Assembly: GCF_025989125.1 (NCBI RefSeq)
Contig: NZ_JAPDNR010000001.1
Span: 5,630,087 to 5,694,086, forward strand
Direction of reading: 5' to 3'
From: Chitinophaga nivalis
GTDB taxonomy: Bacteria > Bacteroidota > Bacteroidia > Chitinophagales > Chitinophagaceae
Length of the DNA: 64,000 bases
How positions within the stretch are numbered: the first letter of the stretch is position 1; every line of letters begins with the position of its first letter. The notes beneath the pieces were generated by a model. The model was not told the origin of the DNA. It did not search any database and saw nothing but the letters and a program-made list of their open reading frames with translations. Positions 30,601 through 37,374 of this stretch are shown piece after piece. The translations under genes and the position numbers were made by a program.

Positions 30601-31169
30601 TGATGAGTCAGGACAACACCTTTCGGCTGTCCTGTGGAGCCGGAGGAGAATTGAATAAAAGCAATATCTTCCGGAACAACGGGATATAATACCCCTTCAT
30701 CCGGGTAATCCAGGGCAGCTGTTTCTTCTAGGAAACAGGCGTTCATGGCGGCATACAACGTATCCAATCCTCTGGCTGCAGCAAATCCGGCCAGTTGTGC
30801 TATTTCCTGGCTGTTGCCGATCAGGCGGGGCCGGTTCAGCAAGGGCCATATATTAAAAAGTTTCTGCCGGTGGTCATCTTTTTTACCTACCGACAAAGGA
30901 ACAGGAATGATTCCGCCCAGGATACAGGCCCAGAAAACAATGACGAAGTTTTTATTGTCGTTGATCTGAAACACCAGTTCATCCTGTGGTTGCATGCCTG
31001 CCTGCTGCAAGTATGACAGCCCATGGAGGGCAGCTTTATATAGTTCATGATAGGAAAGAAATTCTTCCTGATTACTTCTTTCAATAAAGGTGACTCCTTT
31101 GTCTTTCAACTGGCTTCTTTCCTGCAATATCCTGGCAAGGTTATCAATAGGCATCATAGCAAGTAACAT
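24693..31169 (-). CDS. Starter synthetase: FAAL-ACP-C-A-T-E, loads a fatty acid and D-Asn
   Basis: Complete 2158-residue protein that begins the lipopeptide. Residues 1-560 are a fatty acyl-AMP ligase (FIQFSSGSTGQPKG at 171-184, catalytic Lys543 in TSGKLQR), followed by an acyl carrier domain (GGNSLKA, Ser612). Then come an LCL-type C domain (FHHIISDG), an A domain (YVIYTSGTTGNPKG) with pocket D-L-T-K-I-G-E-V-G, close to the known asparagine code, a carrier of the pre-epimerase type (GGDSIKA) and an epimerase (HHLLMDGISWR, VRFNYLG). The protein ends in the short acidic tail common after E domains. Expected product: N-acyl-D-Asn on the last carrier. Start: MLLAMM at 31169; the Met at residue 5 or 6 fits the FAAL family start equally well. 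It is the first gene of the operon. Confidence 0.96.
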   Translation of the reverse strand: MLLAMMPIDNLARILQERSQLKDKGVTFIERSNQEEFLSYHELYKAALHGLSYLQQAGMQPQDELVFQINDNKNFVIVFWACILGGIIPVPLSVGKKDDHRQKLFNIWPLLNRPRLIGNSQEIAQLAGFAAARGLDTLYAAMNACFLEETAALDYPDEGVLYPVVPEDIAFIQFSSGSTGQPKGVVLTHQNLMTNIRAISHAAAYTSDDRMLSWMPLTHDMGLIGFHLNPVYCGIQHYLMPPALFIRRPALWIDKVVEHKASIICSPNFGYNYLLRHWKEEPADWDLQHVRLIYNGAEPVSARQCAVFSTALKKYGLPEGAMRPVYGLAEASLAVSISRLNEPVSAIALDRDHLHVGNGIVEKEAGKGGVLFVQLGGPVLDCGLRIAADDDQELPPATIGHVQIKGDNVTGGYYNNPTATANAITADDWLRTGDIGFLRNGELYIIGRAKDILFVNGQNYYPHDIEAIMETVEGIELNKAAVTGYFNHDTQQEEILAFVLHRGTTAEFMPLAARVLATVNSRLGFALNQVVPVEDIPRTTSGKLQRFRLLEDYRNGVYNQVITEMKGLLAQAAASTQPTDDTGRRLLQLWQTVLQHNHIGIDQPFFEAGGNSLKAAELTMRVLEEFQVELSAEKFYTLPTIRQQAAVIDNSSKLNYILIPPVGKAAYYAASSAQKRLYYFWELNKTATAYNIPVAFLLQGKISIPQLETALRQLVARHETCSTIFEMQDIPVMVVKDDIPVALNCMACSMDELNEKLKSLVQPFDLNKGPLFRTQLISTGSDRHVLFLDFHHIISDGLSVYHFVRELLLLYNEEQLPDLPLQYRDYAAWEQNGPAVRRAAVQETYWLEQLQGELPLLELPADFPRPAIFSTKGERVAGSLDVATTARLKALAAANDCTLHVLLFTIYNILLSKYTGQSAIIAGIPVAGRRYPGLQELQGIFVNNLAILTRVQPTESFIGLLQQSSLQMKESLQHQDYLFETLLQQLELRREVSRNPLFDNMFVYQNMGFPRNPQDEFSITRHHFDTGYTKFDFSMEVFDEEEALVYIIEYATDLFRKDTIARIAGHFENLIQRVLAAPEQHVATLTLLSDYEYEEFIHKFNQTARAYAADSTMQAWFEKQVALSPDSIALVGEQETLTYRQLNDRANHLAGSLRKKGVVPDSIVAVLLRRSPELVISLLAILKAGGAFLPIDTDTPSQQIRYIVTNSRCKALITSDEAHVSLGEEKWQEAPLIIHIGHLQEEAGESPAPVNTARDMAYVIYTSGTTGNPKGVVIEHRSLMNYITWAAENYVRNETAAFPLFTSISFDLTITALFCPLITGNKLVIYDDGRSNSTLIERVILDNQVNIIKLTPSHLRIVRDSKLLLSNAPGNLKRLIIGGEDLDATLARDIYDKFGGQVELFNEYGPTEATVGCMIHGFDPEETATSVPIGVPAANTGIYILDEAMRPVPTGVAGELYIAGDGLAREYLFQPELTAAKFIPDPFRPDARLYKTGDLARRLPGGYIGFIGRRDQQAKINGYRVELGGIEQQLAGYPGVSHALVTLRTGKKQQPFLCAYYLADHPVDVTAWRSHLAERLPYYMIPAHFVLLEMIPLTKNGKINYEALPDPESVRELAAARPPANRIEAVSIAVWEDVLGEQNIQVTDNFFELGGDSIKAIQIASRLYEQGIQLKARSILTYHTIAQISIHATLTEDTARYEQGLVAGEKDLSPIEAWFFAQRFENPHYYNQSVLLQLKREPDKNILKEALQVLIRHHDSLRLNYHPAKQVLYYNNQLLEEPIAIDRFLLTQESDKPEDTSSSLFVSLKSTFDITTSLLLKVAIIQENTYSSLLFITAHHLLMDGISWRVLLEDLYTVYTALEKGERATLSGKTASLADWQRKLPAWTWAENLKEETAYWEAVTSTVFDIPQDEEPAAWLVKDAAKVTISLEEPATTFLVKEAHHVYHTDVNILLNTALALTLREWTGQHTLVTEQENHGRHLEDPDVSRTLGWFTVMYPLRLSLHGYTTGEHIKAVKEQIRAVPHKGMGYGILRSMNHPLDERTEPMTAVRFNYLGIFDSELDNDLFVYSGQAHGSEHDGHNHLTAKIELNAMIIRGILTIDIHYNTKAYHTATIDWFKQTLIQQLQEILHHIRHEDELHFTPSDFDAADLDQADLDALLA

Positions 31170-31260
31170 TTACGGGTTTTACCGATTTGAGTTGGACAGT
31201 GTCGGTTAACAATGATCGTTCGTATGCACAGCTCCGCCACCTGTAACGACAACATAATAA

Positions 31261-31290
31261 AAGGCTGTACCGGCGTGCGTCGCCGGCCTT
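31261..31290 (-). promoter_or_regulatory. GC-rich hairpin in the NRPS operon leader
   Basis: A six-bp perfect stem (CCGGCG at 31270-31275, CGCCGG at 31281-31286) with a 5-nt loop, flanked by AAGG and CCTT that could extend the pairing. On the transcribed strand it is followed by a loosely T-rich stretch, so it could be a leader attenuator or an mRNA-stabilising hairpin. It lies about 95 nt upstream of the first NRPS codon. No confident TAnnTTTG box was found between 31170 and 31460. Confidence 0.35.
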
Positions 31291-31461
31291 ACATTATTTT
31301 CGGAACAGGAAACTGCTGTATTTTTTTTTGCCGGGAATAAATGATAGATGACAGTTTTATTGCCATAACCCACACTACAACATGGTTGATAAACTGCAGA
31401 ACAATGGAAACGCCATACAGTTAAGATTAAGTTGTAAACAGCTGTCGCACTATGGCAGAAG

Positions 31462-32020
31462 AATGGCATTATTTATTATTGCCGGGGCATTCATTTAGTT
31501 CCGTATACCCGTATTATTCAGGACAAGACTTCCCCATCAGCCGCAAAACGGCTAATAACGGAGGTGGACACACGAATAAAACAGTATTTTAAAATATTAC
31601 CGGGAACCCATGGTTTTATGAATCGTTGTATACTTTCATAGCAGCATATGCCGGCGCGTACCTAAAACCGCTGCCAGTAGACACACTAAGCCGGGAAGCA
31701 TGGCATCATTCATGATTATCAGGGTATCCCTTTCTTTACTAATGGTTTCATTTTTCAGGGCAATACATCCTGATCAGCATCCAAAAAGACACTAACAATT
31801 GGCGTACAACGATAATATAATGGCATCACTCATTACTTACGCTGTTACATTTGGATTACTAATCGCTGCATTTTTTTAACGGCAGCCTCCTGCTATCAGC
31901 GTCTTAAAAGACGTTCCACCAGGCATGCTATCCTAATATAATGGCATCACTCATTATACCGGAATACCGTTTGGATTTCTAACGGATGCATTTTCACTTA
32001 CAACACATCCAAGTTAGCAC
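31462..32020. repeat. Direct-repeat array, about 120-bp period, upstream of the NRPS operon
   Basis: The 975-bp gap between the response regulator stop and the first NRPS gene holds no credible gene but carries a repeat array. The 16-mer AATGGCATCACTCATT occurs exactly at 31819-31834 and 31940-31955, with variant copies at 31462-31477 (AATGGCATTATTTATT) and 31699-31714 (CATGGCATCATTCATG). A second block, TTGGATTACTAATCG-TGCATTTTT and variants, is anchored by AATCG/AATGG/AACGG at 31621, 31741, 31861 and 31981, exactly 120 bp apart. Thus three good units and one or two decayed ones are present. The 16-mer has inverted AATG/CATT ends, so each unit may carry a protein-binding site. The function is inferred from position only. 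Confidence 0.75.
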
Positions 32021-32144
32021 CAAAAAAACAAACCACGGTTAGTAAAATTTCTATTTTCTATTGCGGATTTTACGAAATCACGCCGGCACCCTGCTGTTTG
32101 CGAAGAAACGGATTACCGGCCCAGTGCAGCAGCACATGATGCCA

Positions 32145-32798
32145 CTACCCTATAATCTTTTGGTCTATAGCATATTTAAGGAGTCCTACCGTTGATTTAA
32201 CGCCTAATTTTTCTTTCAGGTCCTGCCGGATCTTTTCGATAGACCTGACTCCTAAAAAAATCTGATCGGCGATTTCTTTGTTACTTTTTTCCTCCCACAG
32301 CAGCTGCAACACCTTTCGTTCGCGCTCTGTCAGCGCTACGTGGATATTGCCGGCATAAGCCTGGCGGCTGCGTTGCTGATTCAGATACAATGCTTCCGTA
32401 AATAACCTATGCGGATAAATATGTCCTTCGGAGACGCCTACAATGACCTGTAGCAGCTCTTCGGGTTCATCCATCTTAGAGACATAGGCATTGATTCCCA
32501 GATCTATGAGATCACTGATACTGCTTACATCCCTGCACATCGACAGTACCACGATCTTTATATGGGGAAATACCTCGCGTATGCTATCCAGTGTATCTTT
32601 CGGGTCTTCTGCAGCAGCAAATACATCTATAACCAGTTCTTCCACCTCAGCGGAGTGAAATTTCCTGATCGCCTCCTGAATGTTGGGTGCATCAATAAGT
32701 ACATTAATGTTGGGTTGTGCTGAAAGATATTTTTTTAAAATTTTCCTGAATAAAGCATGTTCGTCTACAATCAAAAGTTTAATAGGCTTGATCGACAT
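32145..32798 (-). CDS. NarL/FixJ-type response regulator (receiver + LuxR HTH)
   Basis: A 217-residue two-domain transcription regulator. The receiver domain (about 1-125) keeps the acidic pair D12-E13, phosphoacceptor D58 in ELVIDV, a Ser in VVLSM and the conserved Lys in YVSKMD. The C-terminal LuxR-type helix-turn-helix begins LTERERKVLQLL and contains NKEIADQIFLGVRSIEKIR. No histidine kinase gene is in the window, so its partner must be elsewhere. It points toward the NRPS operon, separated by the repeat array, which makes it a candidate regulator of that operon. This link is inferred from position; regulation of a distant target is equally possible. Confidence 0.93.
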   Translation of the reverse strand: MSIKPIKLLIVDEHALFRKILKKYLSAQPNINVLIDAPNIQEAIRKFHSAEVEELVIDVFAAAEDPKDTLDSIREVFPHIKIVVLSMCRDVSSISDLIDLGINAYVSKMDEPEELLQVIVGVSEGHIYPHRLFTEALYLNQQRSRQAYAGNIHVALTERERKVLQLLWEEKSNKEIADQIFLGVRSIEKIRQDLKEKLGVKSTVGLLKYAIDQKIIG

Positions 32799-33057
32799 GG
32801 GTTAAAGAATTACGACGCTAATCTCAATGCGGGTTCATTCCATTAGGATATTAAATCCAGATTTAAGTAAAAGAAAAAATCATCACTACCGTCTATCGAG
32901 TTAACATAATTAAAAGAATGGACAGTTTTTCATGCAAATGGACAATAAGAGCTGGTATTCTCCTGGCATATCAATAATAGAAAATTCGGCTGCTATAACA
33001 TTGCGTTTTCCAAAAGCTTACATGACACACTTCATCGGAATACAGGTCCCTGCGGCA

Positions 33058-33483
33058 TCAGCGCCTCCCGAAGCGTCTTTTTCCGAGCAGCTGCTGATCC
33101 AGGTATTCTATCAGCAGAAAAGCGCCTGTACCAAAAATAAAAAACCATTTGAATTTATATAACATGTGTTCCAATATAACAGCTATTTTAATATCTACCC
33201 AACTGGCCACACCATAAAAAACGGCCAGACCGGCCAACAACAGGAGCAATATCACAGGTCGCCATTTAAATGCAGGCAGCTGGTATTCCGTCGCCTGTAT
33301 ACAGGCCACCACACTGGCAGAGAAATGATCGGGGAGACGTACGGCCGGCTTACTGTTCAGGGTATCAAACAACAGTTCGTAGGTTTCTTTTTCTTCCATA
33401 TCCACTTCAGGCAACATGTCTTCCGGTGCGCCATTGTCCAACCACTCCTGCAGGATTCTATCTGAATGATCTTCCATATTCAT
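33058..33483 (-). CDS. Membrane protein, putative anti-sigma factor partner of the ECF sigma
   Basis: A 141-residue protein with a soluble acidic N-terminus (EDHSDRILQEWLDNG...), a hydrophobic segment around 75-93 (PVILLLLLAGLAVFYGVA), a second around 112-128 (FKWFFIFGTGAFLLIEYL) and a basic tail (KRRFGRR). Its first 26 bp overlap the end of the sigma factor gene, indicating translational coupling. Small inner-membrane proteins coupled to ECF sigma genes usually bind and hold the sigma factor; no named anti-sigma motif was recognised, so that role is inferred. ATG codons at residues 1 and 3 are both possible starts. Confidence 0.8.
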   Translation of the reverse strand: MNMEDHSDRILQEWLDNGAPEDMLPEVDMEEKETYELLFDTLNSKPAVRLPDHFSASVVACIQATEYQLPAFKWRPVILLLLLAGLAVFYGVASWVDIKIAVILEHMLYKFKWFFIFGTGAFLLIEYLDQQLLGKRRFGRR

Positions 33484-34030
33484 CAGGATTAAGATAAAGT
33501 TTAAGTTTAGCGGCGAGCAGTTTCCGTGCCCTGAAAAGATAATTCTTTACAGTACCCTCCGGTATATCCATCACCGCTGCTATTTCCTGGTAAGAAAACT
33601 CATTCAGGTGAAATAGCGTCAGTACTGTTCTGTAGGTTAAAGGCAATTGTGCAACCAGGCGATTCAAATAAGCAGCGGCATCTTTCTTTGTCAGCAACAT
33701 TTCCGGCGTTTCCTCTGTAAAATAAAAGTTTTCTGCCGGAGGGCCTAAATCCGTGACAACACCTTTTCTATGATCTCTTAAATAGTTAAGCGCGGTTCTG
33801 TAGGCTATGCTGGCAATCCAGGTAGATAGCCTTGACCGATAATCAAAGCTAGCTAATTTTTTAAATACTTTTATGAACACTTCCTGAGAAATATCTTCTA
33901 CGGCGGCTTTATCACTTATCAATTTATCTGTCACATAAAACACCAACTGCTTGTATTCCTCTACCAGTTGCCCGAAGGCCTGCATATCGCCCTGTAATAT
34001 TTTCGGGATAACAAGGTTCTCATTAAACAT
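33458..34030 (-). CDS. ECF-type RNA polymerase sigma factor
   Basis: A 190-residue sigma-70 family protein of the extracytoplasmic-function type. Region 2 is clear (YKQLVFYVTDKLISDKAAVEDISQEVFIKVF, residues about 20-50, with the core-binding DISQEVF), followed by SRLSTWIASIAYRTALNYLRD. Region 4 includes LPLTYRTVLTLFHLNEFSYQEIAAVMDIPEGTVKNYLFRARK, a helix-turn-helix for the -35 element. The frame is open further upstream to 34144, but the ATG at 34030 (MFNENLVIPKILQGD) gives the usual family N-terminus and sits a normal distance below a promoter-like element. It overlaps the membrane protein gene downstream and is divergent from the small membrane protein at 34283. Confidence 0.93.
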   Translation of the reverse strand: MFNENLVIPKILQGDMQAFGQLVEEYKQLVFYVTDKLISDKAAVEDISQEVFIKVFKKLASFDYRSRLSTWIASIAYRTALNYLRDHRKGVVTDLGPPAENFYFTEETPEMLLTKKDAAAYLNRLVAQLPLTYRTVLTLFHLNEFSYQEIAAVMDIPEGTVKNYLFRARKLLAAKLKLYLNPDEYGRSFR

Positions 34031-34057
34031 ATGGTGGGGCGGTTGATAATTCTTATA

Positions 34058-34089
34058 GAAATATAGGACAAGTTTTGTTTCTAAACAAA
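34058..34089 (-). promoter_or_regulatory. Putative Bacteroidota promoter of the sigma/anti-sigma pair, with palindrome
   Basis: On the minus strand TTTG (34086-34089), a 20-nt spacer and TATATTTC (34058-34065) approximate the TTTG-N19-TAnnTTTG promoter with one mismatch. It ends 27 nt upstream of the chosen sigma start codon. The -33 side overlaps an 8-bp inverted repeat TTTTGTTT-CT-AAACAAAA (34073-34090), a possible operator. Confidence 0.4.
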
Positions 34090-34282
34090 AACCGCTGCAG
34101 GCATCAAATAATACTTTTCCTGCAACTATACCCGTCCATTGCACGCTCAGTCCTGACTATCCGGCATCTACCCTACAATGCCCGGTGGCAAAATCCATCA
34201 AAAAAAATTTCAGTTACCTGCAACCTTTTACAATAAAACCGGGTCTATTGTAATGTGTATTACTTACTAAAAAAAATAAAAC

Positions 34283-34615
34283 ATGAGAGAAGAAATATAT
34301 GCCTATGCTATGGTTACAGCAGTGATGGCGATGCTCACCCTGATTGTTATCGCGTTTCTCAACTTCCTGTTGAAACGGCGTATTATCGATGCCGGCCAGA
34401 TAAATGAGTATTATATCAAACTGCTTAATAAACAACCAGATGCACTGGGCACGTTGAAATGGGGGATTCTTTTTCTCTTTGGCGGACTTGGTCTGATTGT
34501 GACAGGATTCCTGCCCTACCCTGAATCGTCTCCCATTCCATGGGGCGTGGAAGCAGTGGCACTGGCAGCCGGGTTTTTAGTGTATTACCTGATTGTACGC
34601 AAGCAACAACAATAA
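34283..34615 (+). CDS. Small membrane protein, DUF6249-like
   Basis: A 110-residue protein with three hydrophobic segments: about 8-30 (AMVTAVMAMLTLIVIAFLNF), 58-75 (LKWGILFLFGGLGLIVTGFL) and 88-104 (VEAVALAAGFLVYYLIV), separated by a short charged loop KRRIIDAGQINEYYIKLL. It resembles the DUF6249 small membrane proteins that often accompany ECF sigma factors in Bacteroidota; that assignment is from memory of the family pattern. It is divergent from the sigma factor gene and lies 96 bp upstream of the beta-barrel protein gene in the same direction. Function unknown. Confidence 0.8.
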   Translation: MREEIYAYAMVTAVMAMLTLIVIAFLNFLLKRRIIDAGQINEYYIKLLNKQPDALGTLKWGILFLFGGLGLIVTGFLPYPESSPIPWGVEAVALAAGFLVYYLIVRKQQQ

Positions 34616-34711
34616 CCATATCAATATCTGATATTTCGTTTATTCTCCTTAATTATTCACCATCGTGGGCCATTACCCGGAGAAGTATATGCTGCCCCCA
34701 AAGCCCGAAAA

Positions 34712-37168
34712 ATGAAAGCACGGTCCAACTTATTGTATCTCATTGTCCTGTTAACCAGTCAGCTATCGGTTCTTTCGTCCTATGGTCAATCCAACCCTGT
34801 TACCTACAGCATCTCAGGTACGGTCGTGGATTCGGCTACGCAGGCCATCCTGCCATTTGTAACCACCAGCCTGAAAGCCGGTGGCAACGCACCTTTGAAA
34901 GCTGCTGTCAGCGATACCAACGGCGCCTTTATTTTTACAGGACTGCAACCCTTACAGTATACCCTTACTGTAGTGGCGATTGGTTACACTACCAAATCCA
35001 TCACTATTGACCTCACCAGCGCCACCATTGATAAAATGGAACTGGGTGCGGTGTATATCAACAAAAAAACAAACAAACTAAAAGAAGTAACCGTATCTGC
35101 CTTCAAACCTATCATCAAACAGGAAGCAGACCGCATCAGCTACGACCTCCAGGCAGATCCGGATAGTAAATCCAGCAGCGTCATGGACATGATGCGCAAA
35201 GTACCATATGTATCAGTAGGCGCTGATGGCAACATTTTGCTGAAAAATAATTCCAGCTACAAAATTTTCATCAACGGCAAACCTTCCGGTATCATGGATA
35301 CCAACCCGAAGGAAGTATTGCAAAGCATGCCCGCCTCCACCATCCAGCGGATAGAAGTCATTACGAATCCGCCGGCCCGGTATGATGCGGAAGGATTAGC
35401 CGGTATTATCAATATCATCACCAACAAGGATGTTAAAAATGGCTATAACGGTACCGTAAACCTGAATGCGAAGTATCCTCAGGGTGGCCCGGGTATCGGC
35501 GCTTCCATCAATGCCAGAACCGGCCGTTTCGGCGTCAGCGCCTTTGCCGGCGGTAGCCTGAGCTTCACGCCTGTCACTGATATCAGCAATACCCGGCAGG
35601 CTTTCACGGCCTTCCCTTCCACCCTGACCCAGCAAGGCACCAAACAATCAGACACCAGAACCGGCTACTTCGGAACAGAACTCAGCTACGAAATAGACAG
35701 CATCCACCTCCTGGCCGCCCAGTTTAATTTCAGTAAAAACCGCACAGATGGTACTATCTTCCAGGATGCCGAACTGACACGCGCCAAGGCAAACCTGCAA
35801 AAATACCAGTTCAGCAACGACAACAATAACCGCGGCAACAGTATAGATGCTGCCATCAACTACCAACGGGGCTTTAAGCATGACAAAAACCGCCTGCTGA
35901 CCTTCTCTTACCGCTATGTGAAATCGGCTAATAACATGGAAGACGAAGTGCTTTTTGACAACCGGGTTAACTATGATTACACCAACTATCAGCAGTATAA
36001 TCGGGGAACAGCAACGGAACACACAGTACAGGTAGATTATGCCCAGGGTATTAAAGCACTCCTGATTGAGGCAGGCGCGAAAGGAATTTTCCGGCTGAAT
36101 AAAAGCGATTACCGCTACCTGTTCTTCAACCCCAACAACGGAAAATTTGAAGTCGAACCAGCGCTCTCGAATGATTTCATCAATCATCAGAACGTATTCA
36201 GCTTCTACAACGCCTACACCTATCAACTGCGGGAATGGGGATTCAAAGCCGGCGTACGGGTAGAAGAAACCGTGATCGATGTAGATTTCAGCAAAGCAAA
36301 CACCGTGGTAAAACAACAATACTTCAACATTGTACCCACAGCATCTATCAGCCGCAAATTCAAGGATAAGAGCATGCTCACCTTCGGATTCAACCAACGG
36401 ATCAAACGCCCCGGCATCAATAAACTGAATCCTTATGTAGACCGTTCTGATCCCAATTATGAATCAACCGGAAATCCGGAACTGCGGCCTTCCACGATCA
36501 ACAACTTTATGCTGAGTTACGGCCGGTCCGGAAAATTATCCGCCAACGTGGGCGTAGGCTTTTCCTTCTTCCGGAATCTGGATCTCCGCATCTCTTCCTA
36601 TAATCCGGTTACCAATATCACCCGGACTACTTTCGACAACGTAGGTAAAGGGACTGCTGTAACCAGCGATATCAATCTTACCTATGCCGTCACCAAACGC
36701 TGGAACGCCAGTGTCAACAGCAGCCTGGTGTATTTATGGATGGACGGTGTGAGCGACAGTAGCCTGATTCAGGTTAATCGCCTGATGTATAATGTCAATA
36801 TCACCACCGGCTATCGCTTCGATAAAGGCTGGCGCCTCAGTGCCAACCTCAATATTACCGGCGCCGGCATCGTGTCTTTACAAGGCGTTTCCAATGCTTT
36901 TGTCAGCAATGGCATCACCCTCGGAAAAGACCTCCTGCAGGACAGACTGTCACTGGCCGCCACTGTCAACAACCCTTTCCAGGCACACCGGGATAACCGC
37001 ATCGTGACCACGGGGCATAATTTTATAGAAACCAACAATACCTACGAATTCTTCCGCACCTATCAATTCATCCTGAATTATCGGTTCGGACAACTGAAAG
37101 AAAAGGTAAAGAAAAATAAAAGAGGTATCAACAACGATGATCTGTCGAACAGCAAAGGAGGACTCTAA
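34712..37168 (+). CDS. Outer-membrane beta-barrel protein, TonB-receptor-like
   Basis: An 818-residue outer-membrane protein with a signal peptide (MKARSNLLYLIVLLTSQLSVLSSYGQ). Residues about 30-115 form a carboxypeptidase-regulatory-like beta-sandwich (SGTVVDSATQAILPFVTTSL ... TIDL). Residues about 135-235 are plug-like (SSSVMDMMRKVPYVSV, INGKPSGI, IEVITNPPARYDAEG, IINIIT). The rest is a barrel rich in alternating aromatic strands, ending with QFILNYRFGQLKEKV and a basic tail. It fits the Bacteroidota 'outer membrane beta-barrel' family related to TonB-dependent receptors. No SusD partner is adjacent, so the ligand is unknown; the neighbouring ECF sigma/anti-sigma pair suggests envelope-responsive control. 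Confidence 0.92.
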   Translation: MKARSNLLYLIVLLTSQLSVLSSYGQSNPVTYSISGTVVDSATQAILPFVTTSLKAGGNAPLKAAVSDTNGAFIFTGLQPLQYTLTVVAIGYTTKSITIDLTSATIDKMELGAVYINKKTNKLKEVTVSAFKPIIKQEADRISYDLQADPDSKSSSVMDMMRKVPYVSVGADGNILLKNNSSYKIFINGKPSGIMDTNPKEVLQSMPASTIQRIEVITNPPARYDAEGLAGIINIITNKDVKNGYNGTVNLNAKYPQGGPGIGASINARTGRFGVSAFAGGSLSFTPVTDISNTRQAFTAFPSTLTQQGTKQSDTRTGYFGTELSYEIDSIHLLAAQFNFSKNRTDGTIFQDAELTRAKANLQKYQFSNDNNNRGNSIDAAINYQRGFKHDKNRLLTFSYRYVKSANNMEDEVLFDNRVNYDYTNYQQYNRGTATEHTVQVDYAQGIKALLIEAGAKGIFRLNKSDYRYLFFNPNNGKFEVEPALSNDFINHQNVFSFYNAYTYQLREWGFKAGVRVEETVIDVDFSKANTVVKQQYFNIVPTASISRKFKDKSMLTFGFNQRIKRPGINKLNPYVDRSDPNYESTGNPELRPSTINNFMLSYGRSGKLSANVGVGFSFFRNLDLRISSYNPVTNITRTTFDNVGKGTAVTSDINLTYAVTKRWNASVNSSLVYLWMDGVSDSSLIQVNRLMYNVNITTGYRFDKGWRLSANLNITGAGIVSLQGVSNAFVSNGITLGKDLLQDRLSLAATVNNPFQAHRDNRIVTTGHNFIETNNTYEFFRTYQFILNYRFGQLKEKVKKNKRGINNDDLSNSKGGL

Positions 37169-37207
37169 GCAACCTAAAAACGGAACAACCACTTATGATC
37201 ATCTACC

Positions 37208-37249
37208 TATACAAGAGCGGCTCAAAAATTTTTGAGCCGCTCTTGTATA
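37208..37249 (+). terminator. Perfect 42-nt palindromic terminator
   Basis: A perfect 21-bp inverted repeat without loop spacer (arms 37208-37228 and 37229-37249; core CTCAAAAATTTTTGAG), 40 nt after the beta-barrel gene stop and upstream of the convergent T9SS protein's stop. It can fold on either strand with the central A/T run serving as loop or slippery tract, so it may terminate transcription from both sides. Confidence 0.8.
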
Positions 37250-37374
37250 CATAAACAGACAATAAATCCCATACACCTATTTCCCTGACTACTTCACGCA
37301 GGCGCACTTTACACCACTACCTGCAAGCCTGTCAAATTCACCCGATCCTGTCTGCATTTGCCACCTTCTTTTTC

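Noticed and set aside
31206..31469. 87-codon minus-strand frame upstream of the NRPS operon
   Set aside because: No recognisable domain or leader, cysteine-rich random-looking composition, and it crosses the GC hairpin and the edge of the repeat array.
31462..32020. Possible CRISPR array
   Set aside because: The repeats are about 120 bp apart, imperfect and only three to five in number, with no cas genes; spacing and conservation do not fit CRISPR.
34031..34144. Extended N-terminus of the ECF sigma factor from the upstream in-frame ATG
   Set aside because: The extra 38 residues are not sigma-like and would place the start codon upstream of the promoter-like element; the ATG at 34030 gives the normal family start.
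35648..36397. 249-codon minus-strand frame
   Set aside because: Antisense to the beta-barrel protein gene, whose own protein features are clear; the frame has valine/isoleucine-rich low-complexity sequence typical of shadows.
34283..37168. Sigma/anti-sigma plus receptor as a SusC/D-type glycan locus
   Set aside because: The barrel protein belongs to a receptor-like family without a SusD partner, and no carbohydrate enzyme is adjacent.
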